This document shows positions 55,284 to 64,000 of a stretch of DNA of 64,000 nt, piece by piece. The stretch is from Evernia prunastri (lineage: Eukaryota; Ascomycota; Lecanoromycetes; Lecanorales; Parmeliaceae): the NCBI GenBank assembly GCA_003184365.1, contig NKYR01000066.1, forward strand, positions 152,644 through 216,643, given 5' to 3'. How positions within the stretch are numbered: position 1 is the stretch's first letter; each line of letters begins with the position of its first letter. A program made the translations under genes and the position numbers. The notes beneath the pieces are model-generated. The model was not told the DNA's origin and made no database searches. It saw only the letters and a list, made by a program, of their open reading frames with translations.

Positions 55284-56100
55284 GATGGCGGTTGTTGGAA
55301 GTTGATGTGAGAATTCTAGGAACGAAGGTAGTACTACTTGTTCAGTACTCAAGCCTCAAGTAAACGAGTGTATGATGGATGAAAAAGTAGAGTATGCGGA
55401 AGAGATTGAGAAGATTTAAGTAGGTAGGAGAGAATCGTTGTGTTGAGATGGAAAGAGTGAGCGTTGAAAGATTCGTCACGCGTGGCTTGGAGCTTCGGAA
55501 CTTTGAGAGGCTGAGTACCTTACTAGCGTAGCGGCTAAGCCTGTAACGGCTTGGCAGAGACTCGCTTACTAAAAATAGCTCTTTTCGTAGTCCTGGAGAC
55601 GGAAAAAAAGCATGAAGACGTCAGCCTTTGCCTTCCGTCGTTATTGACCGCGAGTCAGTAGTACCTAGTGACATCCCAGCGAGGCTCAATTCATCTCATG
55701 AGCCGGCAATGAATCCGACCCGCCGCTAGAGAAAAGTAGCGGTTGCATACATGATACGCACCTGTGACCTCCGCAACACCTTGGATTTTGAAAGCTTGTC
55801 AAGGAGGCACTCTTGTCACCGTGAATCCTGAGCACCGTTTGCCATGGTTTCTTGGCTTGTTATATACCGGTGTACGAATCTAGAAAGACGTCTCTATACA
55901 AGACTGCTACTCCGTCTGGCAGCTGGCCCGCGGGTGCAATCACAGTCTCTTACTGTCCAGCCAAGCGTACCGTATTTCAAGAGCCCGCTCTTTAGCATTC
56001 CGGCTACGTATACTCGCGCCCGAGCAATAAAGCAGACTCCATTTGCGCTTATCCAAGCTGACTTGTGTATATGACGACCCTTTATTGATGCTCATCTTAT
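55284..56100. other. Intergenic, no supported gene
   Basis: Contains the promoter of the SUR7-like gene and the 3' side of the secreted-protein gene. A 76-codon frame at 55844 has no support. Confidence 0.5.
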
Positions 56101-56943
56101 TCAAGCAGTAACACCGAACAAATTCCCAATCGATCCGTACCGAGATGAAGAAGGATGAATAGGTTTTGTAGGTGGAGCCGTGTGAATGCGTTGGTTGATC
56201 TCACTCACCGCTTGCCAGATGAAGACTGCGATGCTGTTCAAGTCACCTGCATGGCCCAGTTAGTGAATCCAAATCAAAAAGCTGCCAGTGAAGGCTTGTT
56301 TGGTTGAACGAGGTGGGAGCCCAACCTGCAGGATACCATCCTGGTTCATTGACCTCCGGGTTGCTGCACTTCCCATAGACATCCAGGGCGTTCTGGTACA
56401 GCTCCGTAAAAGAGCTAATGTCTGAACCCGCAGATCTGGACGGTGTCTCGCCGGGCAATTCTCCTTCGACGAACATGTTGCGCATGGCGATGACTACGTA
56501 ACAGGTCCCTAGCTCAAATATCAGTCGACCGACCAGACGTGCCTTGATCAGCATCCTGGTTCTGACGCACCGTAAGCTGCCTTCAAGGGTACCCTCTGAG
56601 TGGGTATCCCATGAACAGGAGTGACGCCCGAAGCAAGGAACTCGTACTTGGTGCTATCATGATCTTTGGTGTAGTCGTTGAAGAAAAGGTCAAGGGCTTT
56701 GGGACAGTCGCCGTTGTCGAATCTCTGGCTGGGCTGAAACCATTCGGCGTAGTTTGCTAGGGTGGCGCAATTGGGTATCGGCGCTCCGACCTGGATGGAG
56801 CTGAATGCAGATGCAGCGCTAGTGTTGACCATTGATATGGTATCTGCGATCTGGACGGGCGAGCATAAAGACTGTTGGGAAAGAAGAAGAAGACATAACG
56901 ATTTGAGCCACAAGGGCAGGTATGAAGTGAGAAAGGATGCCAT
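56101..56943 (-). CDS. Small secreted protein of unknown function
   Basis: Three exons (56571-56943, 56326-56508, 56101-56246), joined across 62- and 79-nt introns with CTAAC or similar branch sites, give 233 residues. The N-terminus MASFLTSYLPLWLKSLCLLLLS is a clear signal peptide, with cleavage likely near LCS-PV. The mature part contains a conserved-looking stretch with NYAEWFQPSQRF, GDCPKALDLFFNDY and YGTCYVVIAMRNMF, and five or so Cys residues that could form disulfides. I do not recognise a family. The second intron acceptor leads to a plausible last exon (DLNSIAVFIWQAVSEINQRI) that a single-frame reading would miss. An apoplastic or cell-surface role is inferred only from the signal peptide. 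Confidence 0.65.
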
Positions 56944-57595
56944 CTTGGCGAGTTTGTCGGACGCTCAGAAGGAATTGCTGAACATTGCATCATATCGACG
57001 GTTATGTGAGAAGTCGATGAAATTAAGGAGTGCTTTAGGTTTGCCAGCATGCACGGTTATGGCTCTGGTCCCTGCGCGATATGCTGCGGCTCTGAGTCTT
57101 GGAGTCGCTAAAGGTGAGAAATGTCGATAACAGTTAGAAGAGAATTCATGATGTTGCAAGGCGCACCATATGGTAACTGCTCCATCCCAGCAGCAGAAAA
57201 GCATGCTTTCCATGCGAGCCGTTTACGGACCGGGAGGATGACATTTCAACGGAGCAGTGTCCGTGGGTCTATTGCTCGAGTGATGATAGGCAGGCGTACA
57301 TGACGGATATAGAACTTGCTAAGTTAAGAAATCGCGGCTATTGTCCCCCCCTCACGTTGATAAGTGATAACGGCCACGAATCTTACAAACAATATGTACA
57401 AGCCAATCCCCAGCTTTAGAAGCGTTTAGACACAACTTTTAAGCTTCTTGATCCTTGCTTGATACCCACGTGGGCTACCTATTTCGTAATGTCGAGACAG
57501 TACATAGCAGTACAGGCATTGGAAGAGGAGCCGGGAGGGGAGTTCGAAAGGAAAAGCGACAGGTTGGCTTTTTCTGGCTCCACAATAGAACCCTG
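56944..57595. other. Intergenic, no supported gene
   Basis: Short frames only; 57400-57595 is the 3' flank of the tyrosyl-tRNA synthetase gene. Confidence 0.5.
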
Positions 57596-59618
57596 TCACG
57601 AGCGTTCCTGATGTATAGGCGCTTTCTTAACATAACTCTTCTGATACCATGGCTTCATCCTCCGGAGATCATCTCTCAATGGTTCTTCAGGCTTGTCCTC
57701 CTTCCAGCCTGGTGCGGAAAGACCCTTTTCTTCGAATTCCTTATCACTGATGATCTTGATGACCTTGACTTTCCATTTCCCCACCCTGAGTATGAGTGTA
57801 TCGTCACCAATGATATATTTCTCCGTCTCCTCCCCGTCCCAGTGTGCAGCTGGGGAAAAATCAACTTGGTCGCCCATTGTGCCAGTTCCACCAGGCCTCG
57901 CGCCTATGTACGCGCCTTTCTTCGCTACCAGACGGTGACCTTCGCTGCGAGAGGTGACGAGTCCAGCGTGATAGAGAACGCGTTCAATGGGTTGATTGTA
58001 GATGAGAGATTTGGGTAGTTCGAGGCTATGAGTTGGGCCGTTTTCTTTGTTGGTAAAGGGAACAGCCTTGTCAACTTGGTCCGTCGATCGGTTTTCGTTC
58101 TCGTCCTCGTCGGTCCGTGGTTTGGGGGCAAAAGATTTATTGAATATCTTGGCGTGTTCCTGTTCAGCTTCGTTGGCTAGCCTTTCGCCATGGACAAGCT
58201 TGACCACTTCTTGAGCCAATTTGTGTTGGGCAATGCGTTTAGATGGGGTTTTGTTGTGTTCTTCCATGATGGTCTCTAAAACTTCGAGCGGTTCGAAGGT
58301 GAAGAGCTTGAGATAACGGTGGACATCTGAGTCTGCGGTCCTAAGAAAGAACTTTGGGGTGTGTCAGTATCTGCTCCAGTCGTAAATAGAGTATTCATCA
58401 CCTGATATAGATCAAATCCACTCATCATCTCCCTGTCCAGCCATATCGCATTGCCCTCACTCTTGCCGAATTTCGTACCAGACGATGTTGTCAAGAGAGG
58501 AACCGTGAAACCCATAGGTCTTTTCGAGAAAGCTTCCTTCTCTTTAACAACCTTGTCATCTTGCCTGAGGAGGGGATCGTAATGATTGTATCTGATGTGG
58601 TTGATAGCATCTATGCCGGCGAGGATATTTCCAAATTGGTCTGACCCTCCAACTTGTACCTGTATGTCCTTTGTAGAATACATGTGCCACCAGTCCCAGG
58701 ATTGCAGTAAAGGATATGTAAATTCCGAGAAAGCCATGCCCTCTTTCGACTTCATTCGGTTCTTCACTCTAGAGCAAAGCAATCAGCGCTCCGAGAATAT
58801 TTGATATTTTGACACGGACTCACTCACGTGTCCCTTCCTAGCATAGCCCCTAGCCTGACACCCGAGCCCAATAGTTTCAAGAGCTCAATGGCCGGAAGCT
58901 TGTTCAACCATGCATTGTTATTGGTCACTTCCCTCCTCCAGGCCCATTCCCATTGATATCCATAACGTCTTCCAGTATGTTCGACATGGTCCCAAAGAAA
59001 TTTTAGTTGCATATGAATCTTAACAATGTTGATCTTGCGCTCCGAGTTTGGCTGTACCTCCCGACTCGTTGTTCGTCCGGTGGGATCACCAATATGTGCG
59101 GTGGCGCCTCCAAGCTACAACCGTTAGTTACATTGCGCGTGAATCCATACAAGAGGTCGCCCACCAGAGAGCAGGCATGGAAGCCATGTATATACATCCA
59201 GTACAACACCATCAACGGCAGCAGATGTCCAATGTGCATAGAGGGTGCTGTGGGGTCTATTCCTAAATAGATCCCAACCCGTTTCTCGGTCAGCAATCGG
59301 TCCAGGTCATCTCGTTCGCTAGTAGTATGTTAGAACGCATCGTTCTTCTCCCGTCGGGCACGCCATGATATTTTACCCTATAATTTGATTGACATAGCCT
59401 CTCTTCTCCAACATGGTCAACATGCTTTCCTTTCTTCCAGCCTTGATCTCTGTGGCCTGACGCGCCCATTCTATCTTTGCTTCCAACGTTTTTTTGAGGT
59501 AGTCCTGGGTGATCCATCGCCTCTGGCTTACCGATTTAACGGTACGCAATGAGCGTGCACAAGAGTGGCATATGTATCGCGACTCGTGCAATATCCTAAA
59601 GGGACTATGAGAGATCAT
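57596..59618 (-). CDS. MSY1: Mitochondrial tyrosyl-tRNA synthetase
   Basis: The enzyme charges mitochondrial tRNA-Tyr with tyrosine. Five exons (59377-59618, 59165-59318, 58828-59114, 58402-58768, 57596-58351) with introns of 50-59 nt give 601 residues. The N-terminus ([20 protein letters not shown], rich in Ser, Arg and His) suits a mitochondrial presequence. Class I motifs are visible: [14 protein letters not shown] (HIGH site, near residue 108), [13 protein letters not shown] near 135, [12 protein letters not shown], and KFGKSEG (KMSKS equivalent, near 327). After the splice giving [13 protein letters not shown] comes the anticodon-binding helix region. An S4-like RNA-binding domain follows ([26 protein letters not shown]). 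An Asp/Glu/Lys-rich insertion of about 60 residues precedes the S4 part. It is divergent from the GH36 gene. Confidence 0.9.
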
Positions 59619-59806
59619 CTGATGTTCAGAAGCTTGACGACGTGCATGTGCAAAAGCGAAGCTGTTAAGAAAATAAGAAACTAGTAACGCGCTTAGCAGC
59701 GGAGATAGTTCCGACGGCTAGCATCGGATCACATCATCGAATCATGGATGAGAGAGCCCCTCCATTCCTAGATATCGTGAATATATAGGAAAAGTCGCAG
59801 CGCAGG
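59619..59806. promoter_or_regulatory. Short divergent promoter (188 bp) between MSY1 and the GH36 gene
   Basis: Only 188 bp separate the two start codons, so both genes must be driven from here (or less, if the GH36 start at 59867 is used). A TATATA lies at 59781-59786, about 20 bp before the GH36 start. Confidence 0.5.
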
Positions 59807-62791
59807 ATGGTGAGGAATGATGTGAATGGGAAACCGTTTCAATTGAAATTCGTCAGAGCAGCTCAAATGCAACTATTCGCCAATGCTGTTTGTGATCCGC
59901 CACTGGGCTCGACTACAGTCGTTCCCTACGGAGAAAGGGTACTATTCGTGTCACTTGGGGAAATCACCACATATAGGATACTGAACTGTGTCAGGTCAAA
60001 TTTACTGTCCTTCTAGAGTCCAGCAGGTCTTTCCCTGAACAGCCATGGGAAGCTATACTTTGGCACAACGGCCACGAGAACCGAGAGTGGCGTGAACTAC
60101 CTCTTGAGGAGACACAGACAGCACCTGGCCCTGTAACATCGCCCAGTGGTTATACTTATTCGAGTGATTCAAAGCTTACATGTATGACAGCTTGCCGTCG
60201 GCTCCAAAGATAGGGCCGCAGTATACCGTCGCTTCTTCTCGATTGATCTACCGAATCCGCCAAATCCTCAAGACCCTGTGCAGTTCACGCTAAAGTATCG
60301 AATCGCGTCGTCCAATGACTGGAAGTGGGTGAACGAGAGTTCAAGTCTCACGGACGGGGAATTGTATTTCCAACCTGAAAAGCCACCTACCGAATTAGTC
60401 AGCTATCTCAAAGACTGTAGTCCTGATTTCGCCGTGCATTCAGTCCCAAGCGAATCTCCCAATGCTCAAGTATGGTCAATCACGACAGCTGTAAAAGCAG
60501 CGGCAGGCGAGACTTCGGGATGGACCAATACAAGTCTCGGTACACCACGGAGCTTTACACGATGGTTTGCGCTCGTAAGGATCTGGAGCCCATGGCTTGC
60601 ACCCCGACATGGCAAGGGAAATTTCCAACCCCAAGAAGATGCTATTCTCTGCTCCTTCTTACGCTGGGATGGCCTTCACTTGGTCTTACTTGCGGTCAGT
60701 GGAATTGATGATGTCTTGACTGTCTTGAAACATGATGGTCATGGCAACGTCATCGTCTCATCAAGGAACGATAGCCCAAACGAGGGCCAGACTCATATCG
60801 TTGCCGCTGTTGCACCAAATTTTGAGTCGGCTAATGCTGCTGTGATGTACCATGCGCGCAAGCTTGTCCGCGGGGATGAGTATATGAGCAGTGAAATCAA
60901 GGCAGAGATGAAGACCGCTGTTGAGAACGATGTCAGAGCTGAATGGATGGACAACTGGTACGACGGATTGACTTACTGTACTTGGAATGCATTGGGGCAG
61001 GAATTGAACGAGGATAAGATATACAATGCGTTGGATGTACTCAAGAAAAACAATATCAGGAGTGCGTCTGAAGCCCGAATCTATTCTGCAGTGAAACTCA
61101 TGGGCTTTCAGTTACAAACTTGATCATCGACGACAATTGGCAGTCTCTTGTAAGTATTTGCACAAATGGGAAGCCGCTCTAGTCTTTGACTAACCATACC
61201 AGGACGGACATGGCGAACACCAGTTCAACCGAGGCTGGACCGACTTCGAAGCCAATAAGGAGGGTTTCCCGCACGGACTCAAGCATACAATCAAGAACAT
61301 TCGTGATGAGCATCCAGATATTCAACATATAGCCGTCTGGCATGCTATCGTGCGTCGCCCCACAATGATCCTGACAATGTCAAAGGACTAAAGTTAAACG
61401 CAGGCAGGATACTGGGGAGGCGTTTCTCCATACGGAAGTATTGCGAAAAAGTACAAGACTATCGCAGTCCGCAAAGAGAGGAATCTCATTCCAGCAGAAA
61501 CAGTGACAATGGTGGATGCGGACGACATTGACAGAATGTACAACGACTTTTACAAGTGAGTCCTTCAAGTTTGCGACGACTTGATGACCACTAAAGCACA
61601 GCTCCAAGGTTTTTACTCTCTTGCGGGGTCGACTCCGTGAAAACTGACGCTCAATTTGCACTTGACCTCCTTGCTGATGCTCCAGACCGCCGCCGCTTCA
61701 TCAAGGCATACCAAGACGCGTGGACCATCAACAGTCTCCGCTACTTTTCCATCAAGGCTATCTCGTGCATGTCCCAAGTCCCGCAAATAATATTTCATAC
61801 TCAATTACCTACTAACAAGCCGCGTATAATGGTCCGCAACAGTGACGACTTCTTCCCTGGAATACCTAGTTCGCATCCTTGGCACATATTTGTCAATGCT
61901 CACAACTCGCTTCTGACGAGCCACCTAAACATTCTACCTGACTGGGACATGTTCCAAACCTCACATCCTTATTCTTCCTTTCACGCAGCTGGCCGCTGCG
62001 TCTCGGGAGGTCCCATCTACTTCACTGATGAACCAGGTCAGCACAATCTAGATCTGATCGCACAGATGACTGCTCGCACCGTTCATGGTAAGACGATTAT
62101 CCTTCGCCCCTCTGTCATTGGCAAAACTACGGGCGTCTACACCGGGTACGAAGAAGAGAGGCTTCTCAAAGTGGGTACCTTCACTGGCGGTGTCGGTGGC
62201 ACTGGTATACTAGCTCTGTTCAATGTCAGTGAACGCTCGCTGTCGGAGCTAGTCAACCTCAACGCCTTCCCCGGAGTCGAAACCGGCGAGGAGTATGTGG
62301 TGACAGCGCATACCACGGGTGAAGTCACGCATCCTATGATGTTGAATAGCGAAACTCCCGTAATCTCGCTACAGGTGGATGTCAAAGGCTACGAGATCTT
62401 CTCCGCGTATCCTCTCGTCATTCTGCCAGCTCCAAAATCTTCTGAACTAGCTTCCTCAGCTACAAAGGTCGCTGTGTTGGGCCTGCTAGGCAAGATGACA
62501 GGGGCGGCCGCTGTCGTCAGGTCTGAGACGCGTCTTGAAGAGAGCGGTAGGCTGCGCATTGAGCTGGCGTTGAAGGCGTTGGGGACCCTGGGGATCTATG
62601 TCTCTACCCTGCACGGAAAATCGGTGCAAGACGATGTCTTGGTCATGATTTCCGAGAAGGTGGTCCCGATGCATACGGTCAAAATTGCTCAGCAGGCTCC
62701 GGTGCTGCAGGTGGACGTGGAGGCGGCGTGGGAGGAGTTGGGATTGGAGGCGGGGTGGAGCAATGAGGTCAGGGTGCTGGTGCTACTGTGA
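59807..62791 (+). CDS. GH36 raffinose-synthase-like / alpha-galactosidase-type enzyme
   Basis: Seven exons (59807-59947, 59995-60132, 60191-61061, 61112-61149, 61203-61349, 61404-61555, 61609-62791) give 889 residues; introns are 47-58 nt. The splicing restores conserved text: VKFTVLLESS, NLIIDDNWQSLDGHGEHQF, HIAVWHA-AGYWGGVSP and FYKFLLSCGVDSVKTDAQF. The catalytic nucleophile is Asp in VKTDAQ (near residue 508) and the acid/base is in RNSDDFFPG (near 572), as in the raffinose synthase/seed-imbibition (Sip1) branch of GH36. Such enzymes hydrolyse or transfer alpha-galactosyl groups. No signal peptide is evident, so it is probably cytosolic. The first two introns have weak donors (GTGTCA, GTAACA) and the start could instead be the ATG at 59867. 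Which reaction it prefers cannot be told from sequence. Confidence 0.85.
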
Positions 62792-64000
62792 TGGTTGAGC
62801 GACCCATACGAAGAGTATCGCGTGTGAGGATAGGAGTTGCAAAAGTCAAGACTGAGAAGTTCACGCAAAATTGATAGGTTCTATAACGAAGTATAATGTA
62901 AGCGTTAATGTCAAAAAATGAGTTAGCAACCAGATCAAAGCCAGAATGAGTCCCTTTATCTACTACGATCCCTCAACATCTTGCTATGTAAGTAAGCTAG
63001 GAGTGCAGTTATGTTATCCACCCAATGCTTTTTGTAGGCACTAGAATGACGAACCGCTGTAACGGCCTTTTTCCTCGATGTGATTAAAAATCAAACGGCG
63101 TAGATTGCATTCTAGGCAGCGAGGACAGCTCGGATGCAGGGAAGGATAGAACCAATCTTTCTGTATGCCTGAAAAGCAGTCGGGTTTGGTGGCAGCCTTG
63201 TGGTGAGCTGTCCTCAGGAGCAGGAGTACTCTAGGGCCGGAGAATAATGCAAAGCGTGTTTCCGTTCATTCTTTCAATTCGACGATGAAAGCCTTGATTA
63301 CAGTATTTTCGGGTCATAACGTACTGTAACGAAGTACATATACTGGGTGTACGGTAGACTACTGAAGATTCGGTTGGTATCATTTTCAGGACTGGAAGAT
63401 AACTCATTCGCCTCTGGGGACAGAACCATTTCGAAGCCCGCGGTAGAAAAAGCAGATAGGCGGAACACGATATCTTACAGGTTCATGCCCCTGACTATGT
63501 AAGTCCGGTTATGATTTTGTAAGGAACTCATTGTTTGCGGTAATTAGCCCTCCGTCACTGTGTTCGATGTCGTATGCATTTTATTTCGCTCACCGCGGGG
63601 CAGTGCCATGGAGCATTGAGCCCTGTTAATGCTAGAAACCTGGCAAGGCGTACCCCGATGCTATGTACACCGGAGTAGAGGATCTCACGTCGGCCAACCA
63701 AAGTAGGTTCCATAGCCTTGCAGCCTCAGCCTCGTCCAAATACCCCGCTGTCATCATCGCCGTCCTTTCGCTGTTCTACTTCCATCAACCTCGTCGGGTT
63801 CTTAACAAATCCATCATCTATGCACTTCTAATCCTGCTGTCTTCCTTGACCCTTTTCTTGAACACAGTCGTCGAACGTACCACATGCGCATTCTGCCCTT
63901 TTCTGCGATACACTCTTTGTCATATGGGAATGTATGCACATAGTGTAAGAAGTATGTAGTTGATAATGTACTATGGTAGGTGCTCTACAGTCTATGTACG
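62792..64000. other. Intergenic, no firmly supported gene
   Basis: A 98-codon frame at 63663-63959 contains two hydrophobic stretches (VIIAVLSLFYF and IIYALLILLSSLTLFL) and could be a small membrane protein, but no homology or splice support is visible. Otherwise nothing was recognised. Confidence 0.4.

Overview
This window looks like nuclear DNA of a filamentous ascomycete (Pezizomycotina). The genes have short GT-AG introns (44-96 nt, one of 236 nt) with CTGAC/CTAAC-like branch sites. The gene families present (HET domain, highly reducing polyketide synthase, basic-ankyrin regulator, GH36 raffinose-synthase-like enzyme) and the C-to-T decay of an old transposon (RIP-like) point the same way. 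The class cannot be fixed from sequence alone.

Layout. (1) 1-12.2 kb is gene-poor and decayed. It holds a small two-exon gene and a duplicated, broken copy of it either side of a HET-domain gene that carries an in-frame stop. It also holds a TIR/MITE-like element, an unidentified decayed gene, and fragments of an alpha/beta hydrolase and an O-methyltransferase. (2) 12.2-26.2 kb is a nested transposon island. At least four LTR types are present (185, 266, about 224 and 183 bp), with chromodomain-bearing Ty3/gypsy coding sequence and a heavily mutated pogo/Fot1 transposase split by two later LTR insertions with perfect 5-bp target duplications. The island contains ten single-base N joins, which look like collapsed or mis-joined repeats. 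(3) 26.9-34.9 kb returns to normal genes: a tRNA-Val(UAC) gene with an ordinary anticodon intron plus a 52-nt GT...AG insertion inside the T-loop, a GT31 galactosyltransferase and a large WDR6/Rtt10-like protein. (4) 37.9-53.3 kb is a compact secondary-metabolite locus: an alpha/beta hydrolase divergent from a complete six-exon highly reducing PKS, followed by a TOXE-like basic-ankyrin regulator and a Fungal_trans_2-type regulator. (5) 54.3-62.8 kb is largely conserved genes: a SUR7/PalI-type membrane protein, a small secreted protein, mitochondrial tyrosyl-tRNA synthetase and a GH36 enzyme, the last two sharing a 188-bp divergent promoter.

How the genes fit together. The PKS should build a reduced polyketide but has no release domain, so the divergent hydrolase is a natural candidate for offloading or trimming. 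The basic-ankyrin protein is the likely pathway-specific activator. The 10.3-11.6 kb fragments look like the remains of another metabolite locus.

The observation most worth checking is the tRNA-Val gene, where removing two insertions gives a textbook tRNA but one insertion lies at a site not used by normal eukaryotic tRNA introns. Exon structures were inferred by eye from splice signals, reading frame and family conservation; no search or folding program was run.
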